Shown here: positions 34,230 through 42,292 of the stretch, one piece after another
Position numbering within the stretch: position 1 is the first letter of the stretch
Layout: each line of letters starts with the position of its first letter
Source of the DNA: JBFAPK01 sp040676675
GTDB lineage: Bacteria; Actinomycetota; Actinomycetes; Mycobacteriales; Micromonosporaceae
Direction of reading: 5' to 3'
Length of the DNA: 64,000 nucleotides
Assembly (NCBI RefSeq): GCF_040676675.1
Contig: NZ_JBFAPK010000002.1
Coordinates: 248,001-312,000 of the forward strand
Notes under the pieces: model-generated
What the model was told of the DNA's origin: nothing
Databases searched by the model: none
Seen by the model: the letters and a program-made list of their open reading frames with translations, nothing else
Position numbers and translations under genes: made by a program

Positions 34230-36287
34230 CTACTTCGAGATCCGGCAGGTGGCGGTCGCCGTCCTGCTCGGGTCGCTCTCCGACCGGGCGGTCAGGGTGA
34301 CCACGCCGCTGCTCGCCGCCGAGGCGCCGGCCGTCGCGACCGCCGTGACGTCCACGGAGCGGCCGAACTGGGCGGTGGTCAGCTCGTTGGGCAGCACGAC
34401 GCTCCAGCCGGCGCCGCTGACCCGGGCCGACAGCCGGTAGACGTCCGAGGTCAGGTACGCCGAGACGTCCTCCGGGTGGCCCTGCCCGCCGCCGGCGTAC
34501 CGGCCGGTGTTGGTGAGGGCGAAGCGGCAGGTCGCGCCGGTGCCGGTGGGGTCGCCGCCGCCGGGGGCGCCCCGGCTCGCGAGGGCGACGCCGCGCGGCG
34601 ACGGGCCCGCCCCGTCGAGGTGCCGGACCGCCACCGTGTACGACAGCACGCCGTCCGCGCCGACCTGCCGGTCGATCACGTAGAAGTGCAGCCGGTTCGC
34701 CTGGTCGACGTACTCGTACTCGCTGCCCGAGCGGGTGCCGGCGTGGAACAGCGCGTCGTTGAGCTGCCGGTAGTCGGCCACCGTACGCTTCACCGGGGTG
34801 CCGTCGGGCCGGTAGTAGTCGACCAGGTCGATGTCCTGCGGGTTGGCGTCGACCACCCAGGTGAAGCAGGTGTAGCCGCAGGTGTTGGTCTCGGCGGTCT
34901 TGTTCTTGGCGATCAGCACCCCGTTGTCCGGGGTGAACGAGTCCGCCCCGATCCGCTGCACGGTTTCGAGGCTGTAGAAGTCGTAGACCGGGCTGCCGGG
35001 GCAGCGCGGGTCGGCGTCGATGTCGCAGTTCGGGGTGAGGTCGCGGTCCATCCCGATCCGTACGCCCTGCACGTCGGCGGCGCCGGGCACGGCCGAGCGC
35101 GCCCTGACCCGGATCACCGCCACCCCGCTGGTCCGCAGCGCCTCCCGGGAGAGGCGCACCACCTGCGCCTCGTCGACGTGGCCGAGCTTGAGCTTGCTGC
35201 GCAGCGTCTGCCCGGCCGGCATGGCGGCGCCCTGACTGGCCGGTACCACCCAGCGCTGGTGCGGGCCGCCCGGTCCGTTGAACGAACCCCGGTCCATCAC
35301 GTCCCAGGGGCCCGAGCCGACCCGCCGGTACGGCGAGACGTACGGATTGTTGTTGTTGTCGGCGATGCCGAAGGTGTGCGCGATCTCGTGGGTGATGGTG
35401 CCGGAGCTCTCCCCCTGCCGCATGCTGGACGAGCCCCAGAGCTGGGCGCCGGCCTTCCAGGAGGTCCACTCGACGTAGCGGGACCGCACCCAGTTCGGCA
35501 GGTTCGGGTCGGGCGGGCCCCACGCGTCGGGCACGTCCTCGCGGTCCTGGAACATCATCTCGCCGAACTCCTGCCAGACCGACGTCTCGTCGTAGCCGGC
35601 GTAGACCCGCAGCACCAGGTCGAACCGGTTGCGCACGTCGGTTCCCTGGTCGGCCCGCCACAGCGCGTCCACGTCCGCGTCGAGGTTGCCGTCGCAGGTG
35701 TGCCCGGACGGGCAGCCGGCCCCGTTCTGCCCGATGTCGTTGAGGCCGTACTCGTACTGCGGGCGCGCCAGCCGGTACGGGCCGAACGGGGTGAACTCCA
35801 CCCCGATCCGCCCGTTGGTCTGCTCCATCCAGTACTCGTGCACGGTGTGGCCGTGGTTGAGCTGGCTGGGCGTGCCCCAGAAGTTCGCGTAGAAGCGGGG
35901 CACCTCCGCGCGGGCCACCGGGGCGGCCTGCGGGTTGCCGAACACGTCCGAGCCGCGCGGCTGGGTGATGACGAACGGCTGGTCCGGGTAGTCGGCGGCG
36001 ACCAGCGCGATGCGCAGCTTCCGCTGGCTGGGTGCGCGGCCGGGGTCGGCCCAGTTCGCCCCCGGCACCGGCCGGTAGTCGTTCCAGGTCATGGTCTCCT
36101 GGTCCTGCCAGCGCTGCGGGTCGAGCGGGTCCAACGGGGCGGCGGCTCGGGCGGGCCGTCCCGCCGCGTCCGGTCCGGCCTGCGCCGGCCCGGTTCCGGG
36201 CCCGGTGAGCAGGGCCGCCGCGACGCCCGCCACCACGCCGGCGGCGGACAGCCGGCGGAGTCGACTTCGATGGATGAGCGGGCGCAC
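34230..36287 (-). CDS. Secreted M6-type zinc metalloprotease
   Basis: GTG 36287 follows AGGAGGAGGT, one of the strongest ribosome sites in the window. The 685-residue precursor has a Sec signal (RLSAAGVVAGVAAALLTGPG). Its N-terminal region starts with KLRIALVAADYPDQPF, and the zinc motif is THEIAHTFGIADNNNNP (about residue 301) with a downstream met-turn candidate WDVMDRGSFNGPGG. This is the pattern of M6 (immune-inhibitor-A-like) proteases. A beta-rich C-terminus of about 150 residues may be a cell-wall or substrate-binding module. It lies directly upstream of the hydroxyproline operon on the same strand and is divergent from the PucR gene, suggesting shared control. Confidence 0.88.
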   Translation of the reverse strand: MRPLIHRSRLRRLSAAGVVAGVAAALLTGPGTGPAQAGPDAAGRPARAAAPLDPLDPQRWQDQETMTWNDYRPVPGANWADPGRAPSQRKLRIALVAADYPDQPFVITQPRGSDVFGNPQAAPVARAEVPRFYANFWGTPSQLNHGHTVHEYWMEQTNGRIGVEFTPFGPYRLARPQYEYGLNDIGQNGAGCPSGHTCDGNLDADVDALWRADQGTDVRNRFDLVLRVYAGYDETSVWQEFGEMMFQDREDVPDAWGPPDPNLPNWVRSRYVEWTSWKAGAQLWGSSSMRQGESSGTITHEIAHTFGIADNNNNPYVSPYRRVGSGPWDVMDRGSFNGPGGPHQRWVVPASQGAAMPAGQTLRSKLKLGHVDEAQVVRLSREALRTSGVAVIRVRARSAVPGAADVQGVRIGMDRDLTPNCDIDADPRCPGSPVYDFYSLETVQRIGADSFTPDNGVLIAKNKTAETNTCGYTCFTWVVDANPQDIDLVDYYRPDGTPVKRTVADYRQLNDALFHAGTRSGSEYEYVDQANRLHFYVIDRQVGADGVLSYTVAVRHLDGAGPSPRGVALASRGAPGGGDPTGTGATCRFALTNTGRYAGGGQGHPEDVSAYLTSDVYRLSARVSGAGWSVVLPNELTTAQFGRSVDVTAVATAGASAASSGVVTLTARSESDPSRTATATCRISK

Positions 36288-36485
36288 CGTACCTCCTCCT
36301 ACCTGCCACGGTGGTACCGCAAGCACGGTAGGGGCGGGCGGGGGCGGCGGTCTTCGGACAAGTGCCGGAAGCGGGCGCCCGGGATCAGGACTCCTGTCGC
36401 GACTTGCCCGGCCCGCCCCGGCAACCCTTGCGCGCGCGGGCGGCCGCGTCGGAGGGTAGGTGTGCATCGATGGCGAGGAGGCGGC

Positions 36486-37736
36486 GTGAACCTGGAGCTG
36501 CAGCGCATCGTCGACACGGTGGCGGCCCGGGTCGGCCGGCCGGCGCTGATCGAGGACCGCCGGCAGCGGGTGGTCGTCTACAGCGAGCACACCGGGGTGA
36601 TGGACGACGTCCGGCGCACCTCCATCCTGCGCCGGCACACCACCCCCGAGGTCATCGCGTGGTTCCGGGACGTGGGCATCATGAAGGCCCGGGAGCCGGT
36701 ACGCACGCCGCCCTGCCCCGAGCTGGACCTGCTCCCCCGGCTCTGCGTCCCGATCGTCCACCAGGACCTGCTGCTCGGTTTCGTCTGGTTCATCGACGCC
36801 GACGGGCGGATGACGGAGGCCGACATCGATGTGGTGACCCGGGCCACCGGGGACCTGTCGCTCGCCCTCTACCGGGAGAACCTGCTCGGCGAGCTGGCCT
36901 CGCAGCGCGAGGCCGAGTCGGCCCGGACCCTGCTGGTGGACAGCCCCGAGACCCGCGAGGAGGTGGCCCGCTCGCTGCTCACCGACGGGGTGGTCGCCGC
37001 CGACGGGCCCGTCACCGCGGTCGTCGCCCGGCTCGTCCCGGCCCGCGGCCAGGTGCTGGACGAGGTGGCCCGGATCGCGCTGGAGCAGGTCCTGGTCGCC
37101 ACCCGGCGCTGGCTCGGCGTGCGCGAGGCGCTGCACCTGCTCCGGCACGACCAGGGCGTGCTGCTGGTCTGCGGTGGCCAGGTCGCCGGGCGCCCGTCGC
37201 CCGAGGCCGTCGCCGCGTACCTGCGCGAGGGGCTGGAGAACGCGGTCCGGAACCTGGGCTCGGTGTCCGGCGTGGTGCTCGGCGTCGGCGACGCCCGGCC
37301 CCGGCTCGCCGACGCGGTGCACTCGTACGACGAGGCGCTGCACTCGGCCCGGGTGGGCGAGCAGCTGCCGGCGCTGGGCCGGGTCGTCGCCTGGGCCAAC
37401 CTCGGCATCTACCGGATGCTGTCGCGGATGGACGGCCGGCAGCTCGACATCGCCGGGGTGCACCCGGGGCTGGAGTGGCTGCTGCGCGAGGACGGCAACC
37501 AGGTGCTGCTGGAAACCCTGGAGACGTACCTGGACCTCGCCGGGAACGCGCACGCCACGGCCGAGCAGCTGCGGCTGCACCGGACCACCCTCTACTACCG
37601 GCTGCACCGGGTGGAGCAGCTCGCCGCGACCGACCTCAAGGACGGCAACGAGCGGCTCTGCCTGCACCTGGCGCTGAAGCTGGCCCGGCTCAGCGGCCAC
37701 TACCGGCCGGGCAACGGCCACCACGGCACCGACTGA
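36486..37736 (+). CDS. PucR/CdaR-type transcriptional regulator
   Basis: GTG 36486 follows GAGGAGG, giving 416 residues. The N-terminal half (to about 140) is GAF-like (VPIVHQDLLLGFVWFIDADG). A GGDEF-like middle segment and a C-terminal PucR helix-turn-helix follow (ATAEQLRLHRTTLYYRLHRV, about 360-390). PucR-type regulators often activate amino-acid or purine degradation genes in response to the substrate. It is divergent from the protease/hydroxyproline block across a 198-bp gap, and is the obvious candidate regulator of hydroxyproline catabolism. No palindrome strong enough to name as its operator was found. Confidence 0.87.
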   Translation: MNLELQRIVDTVAARVGRPALIEDRRQRVVVYSEHTGVMDDVRRTSILRRHTTPEVIAWFRDVGIMKAREPVRTPPCPELDLLPRLCVPIVHQDLLLGFVWFIDADGRMTEADIDVVTRATGDLSLALYRENLLGELASQREAESARTLLVDSPETREEVARSLLTDGVVAADGPVTAVVARLVPARGQVLDEVARIALEQVLVATRRWLGVREALHLLRHDQGVLLVCGGQVAGRPSPEAVAAYLREGLENAVRNLGSVSGVVLGVGDARPRLADAVHSYDEALHSARVGEQLPALGRVVAWANLGIYRMLSRMDGRQLDIAGVHPGLEWLLREDGNQVLLETLETYLDLAGNAHATAEQLRLHRTTLYYRLHRVEQLAATDLKDGNERLCLHLALKLARLSGHYRPGNGHHGTD

Positions 37737-37750
37737 GCCGACCGGGCCGC

Positions 37751-37797
37751 CGGCGGTGGCCGCCGCGCCCTCGCCCCGGGCGGGACGGCCACCGCCG
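37751..37797. terminator. Bidirectional stem-loop between the PucR and discoidin-glycosidase genes
   Basis: CGGCGGTGGCC (37751-37761) pairs with GGCCACCGCCG (37787-37797). Genes converge here, and the hairpin fills most of the 67-bp gap. Confidence 0.75.
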
Positions 37798-37803
37798 ACG
37801 GTG

Positions 37804-40695
37804 TTACGGGCTGCCCGCGCTCGCCGCCGACAACAGGGTGCCGCCAGCCCGGTTGTAGGCCTTGATCTCGGTCAGCCCGGTCCGGCACCCGGAGGCGTGG
37901 GTGAACTGCACCCGCAGTCGCTGGGTGCTGACCGGGGTGAAGCCGACCCGGTTGTAGTTCGACCGCGGTGCCGCCGGGCTCTTCGCCTGGGCCGCCGCGT
38001 TCACCCAGGCGCTGCCGTTCCAGTACTGGACGTTGTACGCCGACGGCGGGCGGTACCGGTTGGTGGCCCGGTCGTCGCGGAACCAGAGCCGCACCTCGTC
38101 CACCGTCCGCGCCTGGCCGAGGTTCAGCTCGTACGAGTCCGTGGCGTTCGGCGACCCGTAGCTGCCCCAGATCGGCTCGTTGATCGGGAACCCGTCGATG
38201 GCGGCCCCGGTCGAGGTGCCCGAGGCGGTGTACGACGCCGTGGCGGTCGCCCCCTGGGCCAGGTTGGGCGTGGTCGAGGTGAGGTCGGCGCCGGCCTTGG
38301 CGAAGATGTCCACCATCCGGGCGCTGTTCTGCACCACCTGCTGCGGCGCCTGGAGTCCCGGTACGGCGGTGGCGAAGCTGGCCGTACCGCCGGCCGGCAG
38401 GCTGACCGCGCCGGTGGCCGGGTTGTAGAGCACCCGGGTCAGCCGGTCCACGGTGAACGCCCGGGTGCCGTTGAGGTAGACCGAGTAGCCCTGCGGCACG
38501 CCGGAGTAGCGGGTCACCCCGTCAGCCGGGTCGTCCCAGACCACGCTGAGGTCCATGTTGCGGTACCGCAGGTTGTTCACCGCGAAGTGCGACCAGTTGA
38601 TGTTGATGGGCGACAGCTCGATCTGGCTGTCGGTACGCGGGCGCAGGCCGGCGACGTCCTCGATCACCGTCCAGTTGCTGCTACCGAGGATGTTGTGGTG
38701 GATCCAGGAGCGGTAGGCGATGGTCCGGGTCGAGCCGTTCCAGTCCGCCCAGAACTCGTTCGCGTCCGGCCACTGGGTGTTGCCGCCGATGTACTGCGCC
38801 CAGGCGTTCCAGTAGAGCAGCTGCTTGTAGTTCTCCGCGGTCATCCACTGGTTGGGGTAGTTACGCAGCACCGAGGAGTAGAGCCGGAACTGCACGGTCG
38901 AGTTGATGGTGGAGAAGTTGTTGCTGCCCGGCTGCCCGGCGGCGGCCGCCGCGGCCTTGTCCCGCTGGTTCGCCGTGAAGAACGGGAAGATCGGGTATTC
39001 GGCCGGGTCGTCGAAGAGCCGCAGCGCCTGCCGGTACTGGTCGGTGTTGGGCATCAGCCCGACCGAGTACGGGTAGTAGTTGTTGATCTCCTTCCACGGT
39101 ACGTGCGTGTTGGTCGCGACGTGCCGGTGCTCCAGTAGCTGCCGGGACGGGTTCCACAGCACGTTGACGATGCCGTCGCGGATCCGGTTGGCGATGGTCT
39201 GCATCTCGTTCGCCTTGGCCGTGTTGCCGAGCAGCGTGTACGCCTGCACGGCGGCCATCGCGTTGCTCCAGACGTACGCCCCCTCGGCCCGGTCGAGGTT
39301 GCCCGAGCGCCAGTGGAACGACACCGCGTCGGCGTCGTTGCCGGTCATCGCGCCCCAGTCGTACTCGATCACGCCGTTGTTGTTGGTGTCGTACGTCGCG
39401 AGCTGGCCCTTGACGTCCTGCTCGGCGTAGCGGGCCAGGTTCGTCACGATCGCCGGCTGCCCGCCGTGGATCTGGTAGCTGCGCCAGGCGGCCTCGGAGA
39501 CGTACTGGGTGTAGGAGTTGGACCAGTTCTCCGGGTCGCCCGGGTTGTCCACGAACCGGCCGTTGCGGGAGACCTGCCCGATCGACGTCCACGGCCCGTA
39601 CGAGTAGATCGGGTTGCGCAGGTACTTCAGGTCGTCGATGTGCATCGGCTGGGTCAGCACGATCGCGTTGTTGTAGCCGAGCGCCCCCTCCACGGAGGTC
39701 GGGAACTGGAAGTCCTGCCCGGGGATGTCGACGTCCAGGTAGTTGAAGCGCATCAGCCACCAGCGGTAGTAGACGTTCTTCTTGATCGCCGGGTCCGGCA
39801 CGTCGATGTACGGGATGTTCTCCGCCCACCAGCGGTGGTACGCCCGCACATGGGTGGCGAACGCGGTGGCCGGGGCGTAGCCCCGGTAGGTGGTGTACTC
39901 GGTCAGCGACTCCGGGATCTCGTTGGTCACGAATCCGAGCTGCACCTTCGTGCTGAGGCTCTGCCCGGCGCCGAGGGTCACCGACCGGTTCAACCCGCCC
40001 GAGGAGACCGTGAACCCGTCCCCGGAGAACCTCGGGTAGATCGTGGTCAGGCCGTTCTTCACCGCCCGGCTGCCGGTCAGCTCGCTGCCGCTGCCCGACG
40101 CGGCGTACGGGGAGGTGGCCCGCACTTGCAGGGTGACGGAGCCGGAACCGGCGTTGACCAGGTTCAGGTTGGTCACCGCCACGTTCTGCTGGGTGATGAA
40201 CTTCGACACCTCGACCCGGACCGAGCCGCTGGTGTAGACGCCCCGCCAGTGGCTGGGCCCCTGCCAGCGGCTGGAGACCTGCTCGGTGAAGGTGCCGGGG
40301 CTGACGGTCACGGCGTACGCGTTCTGGCTGCTGATGTTGTCCCAGTACGCGGCGTTGCCGCCGAAGCCGATCACCGACGGGTTGTGGGTGTACATGAACA
40401 TGCCACGGCCCCGGGTCATCAGCCAGGTTCCGGCGGGGTCGTTGCCGGGGCGGCCGAGCAGGCGGTCCAGCCAGAAGTCGGTACCGCCGCTCTCCGCGTC
40501 GTAGATCGCCTGCATGGTGTTGCCGGTGCGGTAGCCGACCGGCGGCGCCGGCACCGCCGGTCCGGAGAAGGTCGGATAGCCGATGGTCTGCGACGCCGCC
40601 GCCGGTGTCGCGGGCGCCGCGAGGGCACCCGCCACCAGCACGACCGCGAGGGCGGCCGCCCAGGATCTCCGCTTCCTGCCCGGTGCGAGGCGCAT
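37804..40695 (-). CDS. Secreted predicted (alpha/alpha)6 glycosidase with C-terminal discoidin (CBM32-like) domain; family unassigned
   Basis: ATG 40695 has GGAGGT upstream; the 963-residue precursor begins with a Sec signal (AAALAVVLVAGALAAPATPAAA). An N-terminal beta-sandwich region runs to about residue 270. A helical, Trp/Tyr-rich catalytic region follows, with AYHRWWAENIPYIDVPD, GALGYNNAIVLTQP, WGAMTGNDADAVSF and YRSWIHHNILGSSNW, as in GH63/MGH1-like (alpha/alpha)6 barrels. Acidic residues in EYDWGAMTGND and WPDANEFWADW are catalytic candidates. Residues about 810-955 form an F5/8 type C domain. I cannot place it in a numbered GH family. Co-transcription with GH43 and GH127/146 genes suggests action on an arabinofuranosylated glycan, possibly like GH121 beta-arabinobiosidase. 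Confidence 0.75.
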   Translation of the reverse strand: MRLAPGRKRRSWAAALAVVLVAGALAAPATPAAASQTIGYPTFSGPAVPAPPVGYRTGNTMQAIYDAESGGTDFWLDRLLGRPGNDPAGTWLMTRGRGMFMYTHNPSVIGFGGNAAYWDNISSQNAYAVTVSPGTFTEQVSSRWQGPSHWRGVYTSGSVRVEVSKFITQQNVAVTNLNLVNAGSGSVTLQVRATSPYAASGSGSELTGSRAVKNGLTTIYPRFSGDGFTVSSGGLNRSVTLGAGQSLSTKVQLGFVTNEIPESLTEYTTYRGYAPATAFATHVRAYHRWWAENIPYIDVPDPAIKKNVYYRWWLMRFNYLDVDIPGQDFQFPTSVEGALGYNNAIVLTQPMHIDDLKYLRNPIYSYGPWTSIGQVSRNGRFVDNPGDPENWSNSYTQYVSEAAWRSYQIHGGQPAIVTNLARYAEQDVKGQLATYDTNNNGVIEYDWGAMTGNDADAVSFHWRSGNLDRAEGAYVWSNAMAAVQAYTLLGNTAKANEMQTIANRIRDGIVNVLWNPSRQLLEHRHVATNTHVPWKEINNYYPYSVGLMPNTDQYRQALRLFDDPAEYPIFPFFTANQRDKAAAAAAGQPGSNNFSTINSTVQFRLYSSVLRNYPNQWMTAENYKQLLYWNAWAQYIGGNTQWPDANEFWADWNGSTRTIAYRSWIHHNILGSSNWTVIEDVAGLRPRTDSQIELSPININWSHFAVNNLRYRNMDLSVVWDDPADGVTRYSGVPQGYSVYLNGTRAFTVDRLTRVLYNPATGAVSLPAGGTASFATAVPGLQAPQQVVQNSARMVDIFAKAGADLTSTTPNLAQGATATASYTASGTSTGAAIDGFPINEPIWGSYGSPNATDSYELNLGQARTVDEVRLWFRDDRATNRYRPPSAYNVQYWNGSAWVNAAAQAKSPAAPRSNYNRVGFTPVSTQRLRVQFTHASGCRTGLTEIKAYNRAGGTLLSAASAGSP

Positions 40696-40742
40696 CGGGT
40701 CACCTCCAGGGTTTCGAGGGTCGGGGGTTTCTCGGATGGGGG

Positions 40743-40791
40743 CCGGTCCGCCGCGCGGCGGGTGTGGGGGTCCCGCCGCGCGACGGACCGG
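40743..40791 (-). terminator. Stem-loop between the GH43 and discoidin-glycosidase genes
   Basis: 40743-40762 and 40772-40791 are 20-nt arms with a single mismatch and a 9-nt loop. Located inside an otherwise co-directional cluster, it may reduce transcription of the last gene. Confidence 0.75.
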
Positions 40792-40802
40792 CGGCGCGGG
40801 GG

Positions 40803-42242
40803 TCAGGGCTGGAAGGCGAGCCACTCCAGCAGGCCGGTCGAGTAGCCGGACCGGGCCGTGACGTTCAGCCGCAATCGCGAGGTGCTGACCGGGTTGAACG
40901 TGGTGACGTTGTAGGCGTTGCCGGCGACCCCGCAGCCGGACTGGCCGGGCACGTTCGCGTAGCCGCTGCCGGTCCAGTACTGGACCTGGCAGGAGGCCGG
41001 CAGGTCGATGCCCTGGTTGTCGTCGAACCAGTAGGTGGCGATCCGGTTGACGGTGCGGGCCGACGGCCAGGTGTACTCGACCCACTGGGTGCCCTGCTCC
41101 GGCCAGTTGCCGTAGACCAGGTTGCCGCGGTCGGCCGAGTTCGCCGGCACGCCGCCGTTGTTCAGCGCGGCCAGGCTCTCCCAGGGCGAGACGTACGAGG
41201 TCGAGGCGGTGGCGCTCGGCGCCAGGTTGGTACCGGCCGGTGGCTGCCCCGGGCCGGGTCCCGGCCCGCCGCCGGTCTGCACCACCTTCCGCATGGTGCC
41301 GTCGGCGTTGAAGTAGAGCCGGTCCACCGCGACCGAGCGGCGGAAGTTACCCCCGCCGGGCGCGTCGGCGGTGTGGTAGACCATGTACCACTGCCCGTCG
41401 AACTGCACCACGCCCGCGTGGTTGGTGGTCGAGGAGACCCGGTCCAGCACCACGCCCCGCTGCGTCCACGGGCCCATCGGGTTGGTCGCGGTCGCGTATC
41501 GCTGGCAGGCGTAGCTGGACGAGGTGACGCAGCCGTTCGTGTCGTTGGCCGCGTACATCAGGTAATAGAGGCCGTTGCGCTTGAACATCCACGGCGCCTC
41601 CCAGAAGTTGGTCAGGCCGCTCGGGGTCACCACCGGCCCGTCCAGCTCGATCATGTTGGGCTTGAGCCGGGCCGCCCGGACTCCCCAGTAGCCGCCCCAG
41701 TAGAGGTACGCCTGCCCGTCGTCGTCGGTGAAGACGGTCGGGTCGATGTTCAGCCCGGAGGAGTTCGGGGTGCTGTCGCTGACCAGCGGGCCGCCCTTGG
41801 CGTCGGTGAACGGGCCGAGCGGGCTGTCGCCGACCGCGACTCCGATGTCCATCCAGCCCGGCCCGTTGCCGTTGACCGAGGTGTACCAGTAGTACCGCCC
41901 GTTGCGCGGCTCGACCTCGCTGGCCCAGGCGTCCGCGCCGGCCCAGCCGAAGGTGGCGATCGAGGCCCGCGCGCCGTGGTGGGTCCAGGTGTTGGCGTCG
42001 GTGGAGGAGAGGACGTGCCACTCCCGCATCCGGAAGTTGTTCTCCCCGACCGCCGCCTCGTCCCGCCCGGCGTAGACGTACATCGTGTTGCCGACCACCA
42101 GCGGCGCCGGGTCGGCGGTGTAGATGCTGGTGATGATGGGGTTCGCGGCCGAGGCCGGCACCGCCGGCCCGGTCAGCCCGACCCCGACCAGCAGCGCCGC
42201 GGCCACGCCGACGGCGGGCCGGAACCATCGTCTGTTCCGCAT
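40803..42242 (-). CDS. Secreted GH43 enzyme (alpha-L-arabinofuranosidase/beta-xylosidase type) with C-terminal discoidin-like module
   Basis: ATG 42242 has AGGAG upstream and gives 479 residues with a Sec signal. The five-bladed propeller family is recognised by its three acids: base D44 in TADPAPLVV, pKa modulator D167 in NIDPTVFTDDDG, and acid E215 in NFWEAPWMF. Residues about 340-479 resemble a discoidin/CBM module (NLAPSATASTSYVSP, FNPVSTSRLRLNV). Family members cut alpha-L-arabinofuranosides or beta-xylosides. In Bifidobacterium a GH43 enzyme (HypAA) removes the terminal alpha-1,3-arabinose from extensin Hyp-Ara4 before the beta-arabinosidases act. A similar role is proposed here because it lies between GH127/146 and the unassigned glycosidase. 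Confidence 0.9.
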   Translation of the reverse strand: MRNRRWFRPAVGVAAALLVGVGLTGPAVPASAANPIITSIYTADPAPLVVGNTMYVYAGRDEAAVGENNFRMREWHVLSSTDANTWTHHGARASIATFGWAGADAWASEVEPRNGRYYWYTSVNGNGPGWMDIGVAVGDSPLGPFTDAKGGPLVSDSTPNSSGLNIDPTVFTDDDGQAYLYWGGYWGVRAARLKPNMIELDGPVVTPSGLTNFWEAPWMFKRNGLYYLMYAANDTNGCVTSSSYACQRYATATNPMGPWTQRGVVLDRVSSTTNHAGVVQFDGQWYMVYHTADAPGGGNFRRSVAVDRLYFNADGTMRKVVQTGGGPGPGPGQPPAGTNLAPSATASTSYVSPWESLAALNNGGVPANSADRGNLVYGNWPEQGTQWVEYTWPSARTVNRIATYWFDDNQGIDLPASCQVQYWTGSGYANVPGQSGCGVAGNAYNVTTFNPVSTSRLRLNVTARSGYSTGLLEWLAFQP

Positions 42243-42292
42243 TGGACTGCTCTCCTGTCTGCCGCTGCCCGGTGGCCGGGTCCGCCGCCGGT

